A DNA stretch of 64,000 nt from Microcoleus sp. AS-A8 (GTDB lineage Bacteria; Cyanobacteriota; Cyanobacteriia; Cyanobacteriales; Coleofasciculaceae), in contig JAMPKV010000001.1 of the NCBI GenBank assembly GCA_039962225.1, positions 434,001 through 498,000 of the forward strand, read 5' to 3'. Below the pieces are notes generated by a model, which saw only the letters and a program-made list of their open reading frames with translations, ran no database searches and had not been told where the DNA came from. Every line of letters begins with the position of its first letter. Position 1 is the first letter of the stretch. This document shows positions 52,965 through 64,000 of the stretch, in pieces. A program made the translations under genes and the position numbers.

Positions 52965-54722
52965 TCATTTTCTAGAGAAAAACCATTCAGTTATACCATC
53001 GGCGATCGCACGGGCTAATTTAGGTTGTTCCTTGGGATTTGTAACCCATTCAAATTCTACTGGACTGCTCATAAATCCCAATTCCAGTAGTACGGATGGA
53101 GTTGTTGCCGGACGAGTGAGTGCTAAGTTGTCCCAAAACACTCCATAAGAAGGACGCTCCAGTTTTTTCACGAGATAGTTGTGCAAAAATACGGCAAGGC
53201 TGTGAGCTTGGGTGTTGTACCAAAAGGTGCCGATTCCCTGAGTCTTCTCAGCATCACCGTTATCGGGTAGGGAATTGTAATGAACGGAAATTGCGATCGC
53301 AGGTTTGAGTTTGTCAATCATTGCCACCCGATCTTGGAGTGAAACATCCTTATCCTCTTCCCGCGTCATATACACCGTCGCCCCTCGTGCCACAAGCTCT
53401 TGTTGTAATAATTTAGAAACGGCGAGGTTAACGGCTTTTTCTGGATAGCGGGTTGGCCCAAGTGCACCGCTTTCAGCACCACCATGTCCCGGATCGAGGA
53501 GAATTTTGACTCCAGTTAAGGGCTTTCGACCGGAAGAGACTTTGGGCGGGTGACGCAGAGATAATACTAGGGTTGTTCCTTCGTATCTCAGGCTGTAACC
53601 CCATTGTTGGGAAGATTTGAGGTTAAAGGTATATTGCACCTGTCCGGGTGCCGTTTGTTGCCAGTCGAGGCGAGAAATTAGGGGGTCATCATTAAGGCGA
53701 ATGATATCGGTTTGGGCTGTCGTGTTGTATAAATTGAGGGTCAAGGTGCTACTGCCTTGCTGAACGCTCATGGGGACTGGCGCTTGTAAGGGGAAGTAGA
53801 TTTCTGTTGCACCCTCAAGTTGACGAGAACGGATACTGCGAATGAGCGATCGCACAGGGACAGCACCCGGAACAACACGCACTTCTGAGGCTTTAATCCA
53901 AGCGCCATAATCGAGTCTTACCCACTCTCCTTCTCGTCCGCTAACGGTTGCCCTCGTCCCTTTAGGCAGGGGTGTCAGGCGAGAATGGTCGGTACTTGGG
54001 CCAGTTCGGGCAACGCCTGCATCAGCGATGACTTCTGCGACTTCTAGCTTGGCTGGAGATAGTATGGAAATTTTTCCTGCACCGGTTTGGGATATGGTTT
54101 GACCGTTGAGGGTTAACTGGAATTGGGGTGTACCCAACTCAGCAGGTGCTTCGGCTGTGGCACAACCCTGATATTTTCCTACCCCCCCACCTGCGGGAGT
54201 GGGTTGATTGGCTTGCGTTAATGCGGCTGAATTGGGGGGAAGTTCAACCTCTGGGGATTGAGCCAGTAAAGGAATAGTTTGATTGGCTAGCTTAACGGAG
54301 ACGGTGGAGTTGGCGGGTGCGACTGCGCCAAAACAAACCAACTCTCCTGGCATTGTGGAAATATCCACGGCAGGTGTGAGGGAATCTTTGGCAAACTCTA
54401 AACCGGTGGGTAGAGTGGCTTGTGTCGATGTCCGGGTAACGTTGATTTGGACTTGCTGGTTTTTATGGCGCAATGTAAATTGGTTCTCCCCCAGTTGTAA
54501 GGGGAAACTGGGAGCAAAATGCCCTGCCGAACTCCGTGCGATCGCTTTACCATTCACTAGCACCTCTCCTGATGGGGGTGCTGTGCCAATAAAAAAGATG
54601 CGATCGGCTGTTGTTTTATGGTTGGGTGGGGGATAGACAACAGAAAGGGGTTGTTCTGCCCAAACGGGAGACGCAATCACTGTTCCTAGCAGAGCCAATC
54701 CCAAAACGTATCTCATGCTCAA
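52965..54722 (-). CDS. N-acetylmuramoyl-L-alanine amidase with SH3b and AMIN-like parts
   Basis: 585 residues. A signal peptide (MSMRYVLGLALLGTVIASPV) is followed by bacterial Ig-like and AMIN-like beta regions, an SH3b stretch (about 230-290, LPKGTRATVSGREGEWVRLD) and an Amidase_3 domain from about 405: ILLDPGHGG with zinc ligand H413, EKAVNLAVSKLL, AIAISVHYNSL with a second histidine, and SVLLELGFMSSPVE with the catalytic glutamate. The family cleaves the bond between MurNAc and L-alanine to separate daughter cells. Expected in the periplasm. Upstream of the SLH gene on the same strand, likely co-transcribed. Confidence 0.93.
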   Translation of the reverse strand: MSMRYVLGLALLGTVIASPVWAEQPLSVVYPPPNHKTTADRIFFIGTAPPSGEVLVNGKAIARSSAGHFAPSFPLQLGENQFTLRHKNQQVQINVTRTSTQATLPTGLEFAKDSLTPAVDISTMPGELVCFGAVAPANSTVSVKLANQTIPLLAQSPEVELPPNSAALTQANQPTPAGGGVGKYQGCATAEAPAELGTPQFQLTLNGQTISQTGAGKISILSPAKLEVAEVIADAGVARTGPSTDHSRLTPLPKGTRATVSGREGEWVRLDYGAWIKASEVRVVPGAVPVRSLIRSIRSRQLEGATEIYFPLQAPVPMSVQQGSSTLTLNLYNTTAQTDIIRLNDDPLISRLDWQQTAPGQVQYTFNLKSSQQWGYSLRYEGTTLVLSLRHPPKVSSGRKPLTGVKILLDPGHGGAESGALGPTRYPEKAVNLAVSKLLQQELVARGATVYMTREEDKDVSLQDRVAMIDKLKPAIAISVHYNSLPDNGDAEKTQGIGTFWYNTQAHSLAVFLHNYLVKKLERPSYGVFWDNLALTRPATTPSVLLELGFMSSPVEFEWVTNPKEQPKLARAIADGITEWFFSRK

Positions 54723-54847
54723 TTCCAGTTATTTTCTACTACTCAGCTTGAGTTTATCGGTTGTTGAGTTAAAAATTATATCGATATTTTGGGATATTTT
54801 ATCATTGAGCCGATAGGGTACGCTGGTGTGGTCTATCAATACTCTTC

Positions 54848-55396
54848 TCAATCGTCCAAGAGTTGTGTTGGCAAACCATCAATACTTTTCAGATTTTTTG
54901 CTTCCCAATATTCTTTAATCCCCTGTTCTCCTTTTTTAGTTGCCCAGTCGATAATCTTCTGGCGTTCTTCTTGAAATTCATAAATTGGCACGCCGTAACC
55001 ACAAGACGTTTGTACCAATTCAACGTTAATCATAATAATTTGACGCTTTCCAGGTAAAGAATCAAATAGGGGTGAGACGGTTTGCCATTCCTGATCTCTG
55101 GGATGAATTACCCTACCTTGACCATAAAGGCGTAAAATCATGGGCTGCTCTGAAAAGCTACAAAACATAATCGTGATGCGACCATTTTCAATTAAGTGAG
55201 CAGCCGTTTCATTACCACTACCAGTCAAGTCCAGATAAGCGACTGTCTGATGATCAATGCAGCGGAAGGTATCGATTCCTTTGGGGGATAAGTTAATGCG
55301 ACCTTGCTCAGGGGCGGTTGCGGTGAAAAATATTTTTTGCTCTTTAATAAAATCTTGTAAGGAAGCAGGAATTGCGGTGTAAAATTTAGCCATCAT
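54848..55396 (-). CDS. pyridoxamine 5'-phosphate oxidase family protein
   Basis: 182 residues, one FMN-binding split-barrel (PNPOx-like) domain: FIKEQKIFFTATAPEQGRIN, TFRCIDHQTVAYLDLTGSGN, and VIHPRDQEW near the middle, with the CGYGVPIYEF segment near the end. In this family the flavin is used to reduce or oxidise varied substrates, so the reaction cannot be fixed. True PdxH motifs are absent, so this is a general split-barrel flavoprotein. Located in the cytoplasm. Divergent from pyrG. Confidence 0.85.
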   Translation of the reverse strand: MMAKFYTAIPASLQDFIKEQKIFFTATAPEQGRINLSPKGIDTFRCIDHQTVAYLDLTGSGNETAAHLIENGRITIMFCSFSEQPMILRLYGQGRVIHPRDQEWQTVSPLFDSLPGKRQIIMINVELVQTSCGYGVPIYEFQEERQKIIDWATKKGEQGIKEYWEAKNLKSIDGLPTQLLDD

Positions 55397-57467
<2,071 letters not shown>

Positions 57468-57516
57468 GCCAAAACGTGTGTAGTGCCAGAACTCGCCATT
57501 TGAGAGAGGAGGTTGT

Positions 57517-57936
57517 GTGGCGTACTGGATCAAAGTGACTTACGATCGGAATGAATACGTTGTCGATCTTGATCGTCTCAGTGCATTTGCCTGCGCTCCC
57601 AATGGCAAGATAACCTTCTGGTTGCCCAATAGTGCTGTGCCCATTATCATCAACCAGCAGAGTAATCCAGAGGGTTATCAACAAGTTCTGGACTACATTC
57701 AACAGGTATCCGCTCATTCCCTGTCAAGTTCGTGGATTCATTTGAGTTACGAGCGAAATGACTATGTAATCGACCTCAATCGTATTAGTAGTTTTTGTTA
57801 CACTCCTGCCAACCGGATTACGTTTTGGTTACCCGACAGTTCGATTCCCATCGTGATTAATGAGCAAAAAGACCCGGATGCTTATCAAAAGCTGATAGAC
57901 TTTATTGCTCGCAAGACGGGGCATATGCTGCCTTAG
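57517..57936 (+). CDS. small protein made of two copies of one domain
   Basis: 139 residues from GTG 57517 with GAGGAGG just upstream. Residues 3-63 and 72-132 are repeats of the same about 60-residue unit: YWIKVTYDRNEYVVDLDRLS and SWIHLSYERNDYVIDLNRIS, both followed by ITFWLP and PI(I/V)IN(Q/E)Q. No known family is recognised. It looks like a duplicated beta-rich domain, with no signal peptide. The two CHAT-TPR genes lie directly downstream. Confidence 0.85.
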   Translation: MAYWIKVTYDRNEYVVDLDRLSAFACAPNGKITFWLPNSAVPIIINQQSNPEGYQQVLDYIQQVSAHSLSSSWIHLSYERNDYVIDLNRISSFCYTPANRITFWLPDSSIPIVINEQKDPDAYQKLIDFIARKTGHMLP

Positions 57937-58009
57937 GGGAGTGGAGGGGGGAGGGGGAGACTGGGGAAGACTGGGAGACTCGAAAAGTGGGAGACTAGGG
58001 GACGTGAAA

Positions 58010-61000
58010 GTGGCTAGACGGATAGGTGATGGTTGGATATTGGTGCGATCGCCTTTGGCGCTGCGCTGTGCGCGATCGCTCCTGAGCATACCCCTGGGTA
58101 TTCTGTTGTTGTCACAGTCAATGGCAGCAACCGCTAGTAGCAAAAGCCTTTTAATCACTCAGCAGCCGACGACGACTTCACCCAACACGCAGAGTCCTGA
58201 GCAACAACAAGCTTATAAGCGAGGGCAGCAACTGTTGCAGCAAGCCCAAAAGCTGAGTGAGCAAGGCACAGGAGAAGCACGTCAACAGGCGATCGCCAAA
58301 TACCAAGAAGCCCTCTCCATCTGGCGTCAGCTTGGTACTCGTTCGGAGGAAGCTTCGACACTGCTAGGTATTGGCACGCTCTACTCTTTTTTAAACGAAA
58401 ACCAATCAAGTTTGGAGTATTACCAGCAGGCACTCGCCATCCGACGCGAACTCAAGGATCGGACTGGGGAAGCGATTATGCTGTTTTCCGTTGGCGGTGC
58501 TTACGCTAAGTTAGACCAGATTCCATTGGCACTGGACGCTTACAACCAAGCCTTGTCTCTGTTTCAAGCACAAAACGAACCCGCTTTAGCTGCCAACACG
58601 TTGGTGAGTCTGGGCGGAATTTACTTCAAATCGGGCGAAACTCAAAAGACTCTCGATGCCTACAATCAAGCACTGGTGATTCAGCGTGCTCAGAAGGATA
58701 TGGCTGGACAGGCGGAAACGCTTCAGGCCATGGGCAGGGTTTATACTTCCTTAGGTGAGCCGAACAAGGCCATTGAATCTTACAACCAAGCCCTGGAAAT
58801 CCAAAAAGGGGAACAGGATTTGACTGGGCAAGCCATGACGCTCACTCAAATCGGTATACTCTACACCTCATTAAACGAATCTCAGAAAGCTCTGGAATCT
58901 TATAACCAAGCCCTGCAACTCCAACAGACAGGACAAAGGAATGTGTCAGGGACGGCTTTAATATTGAGCCTGTCTCAGCAAGCTCTGATCCTGATGAGTA
59001 TGGCTGGAACCTACGCTTCATCCAGCGACTATCCGCAGGCGTTGAATTATTATAATCAAGCGCGATCGCTCCTACAAAAGGCTGGTGATCGCTCTGGGGA
59101 AGCTGAAGTTCTCAACCAAATGAGTTTTGTTTACAGCCGAATGGGTGAGAATCAATCCAGCCTCAAGTCTCTGCAAGCTGCTCTCGTGCTACAGCGTGCC
59201 ATTGGCAACCCATCCAGAGAAGCGTTTACCCTGAGTAATATTGCTGCTATTTATAATTCCTTGGGTGAGGCGCAGAAGGCGATTGACTTTTACAACCAAG
59301 CACTGGATATCCAGCGTCGAGGCAGTGAGCGCCCTCAACAAGCGCTCACGCTCAATAGTATCGCTGCCGTTTACAGCCTTTTGGGCGATTATCAGCTCAG
59401 TATCGACACTTACACTCAGGCACTAGAGATATTTAAGACTATTGGCGATCGCACCCAGATCGGCCAAACCCTAGATAATATCGGCAGTGCCTACCGACTT
59501 GCCAAAGATTATCCCAAGGCGCTGGAATTTTACAACCAAGAACTATCGATCTGGCGCGAACAAGGAGATTCTTTTCGAGAAATTGCGGCACTCACGAGTA
59601 TTATCAGAACCTATGAAGCATTAGGCGATTATCCCAAGGGGCTTGACGCTGCCAATCAAGCACTGTCGATTTCCCGTAAACAACAAAGCAGCTTTGGAGA
59701 AGCCTCTGCCTTGGCGATGATGGGGCGCGTGTACCTGGCGGCAGGGGATTATGCCAAAGCCCTGGATGTTTCTACCCAGTCGCTGGCAGTATGGAAAAAA
59801 CTGGGGATTCGTCCAGCAGAAGCCAACGTTTTAGGGAACATTGGCGACACTTACAAGGCATGGAAGCAGCCGCAAAAGGCGATCGAGACTTACACTGAAG
59901 AACTGGCATTGCGGCGGCAATTGGGCGATCGCACCGGGGAAGCGGAAACCCTCTACAATACAGCGGAGGCTGAGCGCGATCGCAACAATCTTAATGAAGC
60001 CCGGAATCAAATCGAAGGCGTAATTAAAATCGTTGAGGATATCCGCACCCAAGTCACCAGCCCAGAATTGCGTGACACCTACTTTGCTTCCATCCAGAAG
60101 TATTACCAGTTCTACATCGACATACTGATGCGGCTGCACAAACAGCAACCGGGCAAAGAATACAATGCCTTGGCTCTGCAAGCTTCTGAACGTGCTCGTG
60201 CCCGCAGTCTCTTGGAACTACTGACGGAAGCTCAAGCCGATATTCGCACTGGCGTTGAGCCAAAGCTGTTGGAAGTGGAACGCACCTTAAAGCAACAACT
60301 CGATGTTGCAGAAAAACACCGTCTTGAAGGATTGACGCGCAGCAACAGCAACGCTTCGGCACAAGCATTAGACCAGAAAATCACAGCACTCCTGGAGGAG
60401 TATCGGCAAATTCAGGCAAAAATTCGGGCTACCAGTCCGCGCTATGCCGCACTCACCCAGCCACAACCGCTTACTCTGGCAGAAATTCAGCAGCAGGTAC
60501 TTGATGACGACACGATGCTGTTGCAATACTCATTAGGGGAAGAACGCAGCTATTTGTGGGCTGTCACTAAAACCAGCCTAACCAGTTATGAACTGCCCAA
60601 ACGTGCAGAAATTGAAGCTGCCGCGCAGGAATTCTACAAACGGCTGAATTCACCTGCCTATGGCCTGAATTCACCCAGAGGGCTAACGGTTGAACCTCGT
60701 TCTGATTCACAACGTAGCGAAGTTGCTACCCAACTGAGTCAGATGCTATTACAACCCGTAGCGGGGCAGTTGGGAAATAAGCGCTTACTCATCGTGAGTG
60801 ATGGGGCTTTACAGTATGTGCCGTTTGCCGCCTTGCCGACACCTGCAACATCGGGTAAGGATATAGTGCCCCTGCTGGTTCAGCATGAAATCGTCAACTT
60901 ACCTTCAGCATCTACGTTAGCTGTTTTACGGAAAGAACAGAACGGACGGAAACCGGCTGCTAAAGCGATCGCCATTTTCGCCGATCCTGTGTTTAACCGA

Positions 61001-61690
61001 GATGATACGCGGTTGGCAGGAAGTATGGAACACCGTTCCACACCAGCATTGAACGACGGGAATCTCGACAGTCGAGCTTTAGCAAGAGCTGCCAGAGAAT
61101 CTGATGTAGACTTCAACCGCTTGCCCTTCACCCGCCAAGAAGCAGAGCAAATTTTGGCACTAGTCTCTGCCAATTCCCGGCTGCAAGCCTTTGATTTTGC
61201 CGCCAATCTAGCAGCGGCAAGCAGTCCTGAACTTAGCCAATATCGGATTGTGCATTTTGCCACTCATGGCATCCTGAATAGTCAGCAACCTGAATTATCA
61301 GGAGTGGTGCTGTCGCTCGTGGATGAAAAGGGTAAGCCCCAGAATGGCTTTTTGCGACTTCATGATGTCTTTAACCTCAACTTGCCTGCCGAACTAATTG
61401 TCCTGAGTGCTTGTCAAACCGGACTCGGTGAGGAAGTTAAGGGAGAAGGATTGGTGGGCTTGACAAGAGGCTTTATGTATGCGGGCAGTCCGCGAGTTGT
61501 GGTGAGTTTGTGGAATGTGGATGATGAGGCTACATCGCAGTTGATGGTGAAATTTTACAAAAAAATGCTGCAAGACGGGCTGAAACCAGCAGCCGCTTTG
61601 AGAGCGGCACAGTTAGAAATGTGGCAACAGCAGCGTTGGCAAGCGCCATTTTACTGGGCGGCTTTTACCCTACAGGGCGAGTGGAGATAG
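58010..61690 (+). CDS. CHAT-domain protease-like protein with TPR array
   Basis: 1226 residues from GTG 58010. The frame is open back to 57905, but 58010 matches the start of the tandem paralogue, and the preceding 70 bp are a low-complexity G-rich tract. Residues about 15-36 look like a signal or anchor segment (LLSIPLGILLLSQS). A long TPR array follows (repeats with YNQAL and G-x-A-x-x-L, about 40-680), then helices and a CHAT domain: catalytic histidine H1086 in VHFATHGILN and cysteine C1135 in VLSACQTGLGEE, with GFMYAGSPRVVVSLWNVDD. CHAT domains are caspase-like; their targets are often unknown. Dyad intact. Confidence 0.92.
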   Translation: MARRIGDGWILVRSPLALRCARSLLSIPLGILLLSQSMAATASSKSLLITQQPTTTSPNTQSPEQQQAYKRGQQLLQQAQKLSEQGTGEARQQAIAKYQEALSIWRQLGTRSEEASTLLGIGTLYSFLNENQSSLEYYQQALAIRRELKDRTGEAIMLFSVGGAYAKLDQIPLALDAYNQALSLFQAQNEPALAANTLVSLGGIYFKSGETQKTLDAYNQALVIQRAQKDMAGQAETLQAMGRVYTSLGEPNKAIESYNQALEIQKGEQDLTGQAMTLTQIGILYTSLNESQKALESYNQALQLQQTGQRNVSGTALILSLSQQALILMSMAGTYASSSDYPQALNYYNQARSLLQKAGDRSGEAEVLNQMSFVYSRMGENQSSLKSLQAALVLQRAIGNPSREAFTLSNIAAIYNSLGEAQKAIDFYNQALDIQRRGSERPQQALTLNSIAAVYSLLGDYQLSIDTYTQALEIFKTIGDRTQIGQTLDNIGSAYRLAKDYPKALEFYNQELSIWREQGDSFREIAALTSIIRTYEALGDYPKGLDAANQALSISRKQQSSFGEASALAMMGRVYLAAGDYAKALDVSTQSLAVWKKLGIRPAEANVLGNIGDTYKAWKQPQKAIETYTEELALRRQLGDRTGEAETLYNTAEAERDRNNLNEARNQIEGVIKIVEDIRTQVTSPELRDTYFASIQKYYQFYIDILMRLHKQQPGKEYNALALQASERARARSLLELLTEAQADIRTGVEPKLLEVERTLKQQLDVAEKHRLEGLTRSNSNASAQALDQKITALLEEYRQIQAKIRATSPRYAALTQPQPLTLAEIQQQVLDDDTMLLQYSLGEERSYLWAVTKTSLTSYELPKRAEIEAAAQEFYKRLNSPAYGLNSPRGLTVEPRSDSQRSEVATQLSQMLLQPVAGQLGNKRLLIVSDGALQYVPFAALPTPATSGKDIVPLLVQHEIVNLPSASTLAVLRKEQNGRKPAAKAIAIFADPVFNRDDTRLAGSMEHRSTPALNDGNLDSRALARAARESDVDFNRLPFTRQEAEQILALVSANSRLQAFDFAANLAAASSPELSQYRIVHFATHGILNSQQPELSGVVLSLVDEKGKPQNGFLRLHDVFNLNLPAELIVLSACQTGLGEEVKGEGLVGLTRGFMYAGSPRVVVSLWNVDDEATSQLMVKFYKKMLQDGLKPAAALRAAQLEMWQQQRWQAPFYWAAFTLQGEWR

Positions 61691-61809
61691 GACATTCTAC
61701 GGCTGGTACGGCTTCAGTTTATCTGGAGCTGCATAAGGCGCGGGGGTTGGAGAGATAAGTACTACTGGTTCATGACAAAAATTGACATTGGCAAGAGTAG
61801 AGGTGTGGG

Positions 61810-64000
61810 GTGGCAAAGCAAAGGGGTTGCAGCCGGAGTATAGGGAAATTGCTCTTTGGAATACCATTCGGCATTCTGTTGCTGTCATCGGTAGCGGCAA
61901 CGGCGACGGCAAAAAGCGTTTCAATTGCCCAACAGCCAGCGACTTCCTTGCCAAATGCAACAACTACCGATAAGCAACAAGCTTACGAACGGGCACGGCA
62001 ACTATTCGAGCAAGCACAGCAACTAGAGAAGCGAGGAACGGCAGAACAGAGGCAACAGGCACTTGCCAAATACGAAGAAGCACTCAAAATCTGGCAGCAA
62101 TTGGCGGTTAATGAAGCACCTCCGTATGTGGCTGGCACTTTTGAAGCTACGACTCTTCTCAGCATGGGCACGATCTACTATGTCCAGAACGAGCTTCAGA
62201 AGGCGCTGGATTATTTGGAACGGGGGCTATCTGTCAGTCGCAAGTTGAAAAACCACCTTCAGGAATCGCTCGCTCGCACCTCTGCCGATAATTCTGGCTC
62301 CAACTCAGACGGCAAACAAAAACTGCTCGACTCGTATAAGCAAGCACTTGTAACCACCAACGTTGGGGAAGCTATCCTGCTCAATTCCCTCGGCAATACT
62401 TACTCCCGCTTGGGCGAAACGCAAAAAGCGCTCGAATCTTACAACCAAGCCCTGTCGCTGTTTCGAGCAGAGAAACGACCTTTGAATGAAGCTCTTACAC
62501 TGAGCAACATCGGTAATCTCTACCTTAATTCGGGCAAGTCTCAAGAGGCACTCGATTCCTACAATCAAGCACTGGAGATCTAACGTGCCGAGAAGGATAC
62601 CGCCGCACAAGCCCAGACACTCCAGGCTATCGGCTTAATCTACGATAACTTGGGCGAATCGCAACAGGCGCTTGCTGCTTACGAACAAGCATTGAAAATC
62701 CAACAGGAAAGGCAGGATTTGGCTGGGCAAGCGAATATTCTCAACAGCATTGGCTCGCTCTACTTCTCGTTGGGTCAGTATCAGGAGGCGCTTGACTCTT
62801 TTAACCAAGCGCTGGAACTCCAACAAGCAGCACAGGAAAATCTATCTGGAACAGAATCAGCCTTAAACCTTTCTCAGCAAGCTCTGATTCTCATGGGTAT
62901 CGCTTCAACCTACACCTTTGGATTTAGCGATTATTCCAAAGCGCTGGACTCTTATAACCAAGCGCGATCGCTTTACCAAAAGGCGGGAAACCAATATGGC
63001 GAAGCGTCGCTTCTCCTCAACATCAGCTCTGTCTACAATCAATTGGGGGAAACGCAGAAAGCCCTCAACGTTTTAAATCAAGGACTCGTGATGTGGCGTG
63101 CCATTCCCGCTCCCGATAGGGAAGCTTTTACCCTCCGGAAAATCGCTGATATCTATCATTCAATGGGTCAGCCTCAGCAGGCGCTCGACGATTACAACCA
63201 AGCCCTAGATATCCAGCGTCGCGTGGACGATCGCACTCAAGAAGCCGTCACCCTCAACAGCATTGCTGAAGTCTACAAGTCCTTAGGGGATTATAAGCTT
63301 AGTATCGATACAAAGACCCAAGCACTAGAGATATTCAAAAGCATTGGCGATCGTACCCACCAAGCTGAAATCCTTGACGAGATTGGCATCCTCTACCAAG
63401 AAGTAAAAGAATATGAGAAGTCGCTGGAGTATCACAACCAAGCGCTGGCTCTGACGAGACAAAACGACGATTTCTCGCGGCAAGGCAGCATACTCGCCTC
63501 TATTGTTAGAGCGTATGAGTCATTGAAGGATTATCCCAAGGCGCTTGATGCCGCTAACCAAATCCTTGCACTGTCGCGCCAACAGAATAGCAGCTTTAGG
63601 GAAGCCATGTACTTCATTATGAGCGGCAGAGTGTATTCAGCATCGGGGGATTATCACAAAGCACTGGAATACACTAATAAGGCAGTGACTGGGTTCCAGA
63701 AGGTAGGGAATCGCCTAGCTGAAGCCAACGCCCTGTACAACCTGGGCAAGATCTACAATTCATTGAAGCAGTACGAAAAAGCGCTCTCAACCTACGATCG
63801 CGATCTAGCACTCAGGCGGATGTTGGGCGATCGCACAGGGGAAGCGCATACACTCTATAACGTAGCGATTACACAACGCGATAAGGGTAATCTCAACGAA
63901 GCCCGTACCCAAATCGAAGCAGCAATCAAAATCGTTGAGGATATACGCACCAGAGTCACCAGCCAACAACTGCGTACTTCCTACTTTGCCTCCGTGCAGA
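61810..64000 (+). pseudogene. second CHAT-TPR-type gene with a premature stop, running off the window
   Basis: From GTG 61810 the frame encodes an N-terminus like that of the previous gene (LLFGIPFGILLLSS..., then DKQQAYERARQLFEQAQQLE) and TPR units, up to TAA at 62581. At that point the TPR repeat continues in the same frame: YNQALEI, stop, then RAEKDTAAQAQTLQA. The frame is open from 62584 to base 64000. Paralogous units have CAG or CAA here, so one C to T change explains it. The CHAT domain would lie beyond the window. Whether it is a recent pseudogene, a sequencing error or recoded cannot be told from sequence. Confidence 0.8.

Noticed and set aside
57905-58009. Earlier start of the first CHAT-TPR protein
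   Set aside because: The extra residues are encoded by a low-complexity G-rich tract and overlap the previous gene; the paralogue has no such extension.

Overview
The window looks like the chromosome of a filamentous or colonial cyanobacterium. The evidence is the gene content (petG, cytochrome cM, a CcaA-type carbonic anhydrase, ArgZ-type arginine dihydrolase, a KaiB paralogue, CHAT/TPR and caspase-like proteins, many PAS/GAF histidine kinases) and the frequent HIP1 octamer GCGATCGC. The species cannot be fixed from the sequence alone. I see no rRNA, tRNA, CRISPR array or intact insertion sequence.

Layout. 0-5 kb: the 3' end of rsmD, then petG (39 aa) facing cytochrome cM, an MsbA-type ABC exporter and a class II aldolase-like protein. 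4.9-11.8 kb is an accessory stretch: a KaiB paralogue, an overlapping DUF6883/DUF4926 pair, a pentapeptide-repeat protein, a NYN-domain nuclease and an 885-aa NERD nuclease-helicase-pentapeptide fusion. 11.8-15.3 kb: DedA, ExoD with a broken second exoD fragment, and ahcY. 15.5-18.5 kb: two small genes, an MscS gene remnant, and a three-gene unit behind a sequence matching the cyanobacterial LexA box that overlaps a -10 element. 18.5-27.5 kb is mostly housekeeping: DUF72, a GAF protein, a 46-aa membrane peptide, an omega-amino-acid transaminase, a bestrophin, PhoD, MnmE and small proteins.

27.5-38.4 kb holds three histidine kinases with near-identical transmitter ends and different sensors (a urea/amide-type binding domain, a PilJ-type domain, and a long PAS/GAF chain) around a beta-carbonic anhydrase, with no response regulator beside them. 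38.4-48.1 kb: SbcC, a GspS-17M-like protein, an orthocaspase with four 45-aa repeats, and a possible structured RNA with its own promoter. 48.4-57.5 kb: argZ, three cell-envelope genes (peptidoglycan-binding protein, SLH protein, amidase), a PNPOx-like protein and pyrG. 57.5-64 kb: a small duplicated-domain protein followed by two tandem CHAT-TPR genes; the second carries one in-frame stop and runs off the window.

The best candidates for something undescribed are the putative SOS-controlled three-gene unit (16.3-18.5 kb), the NERD-helicase-pentapeptide fusion with its NYN and pentapeptide neighbours, the soluble UrtA-like sensor kinase, and the orthocaspase with an A-B-A-B repeat linker not far from paired CHAT proteins.
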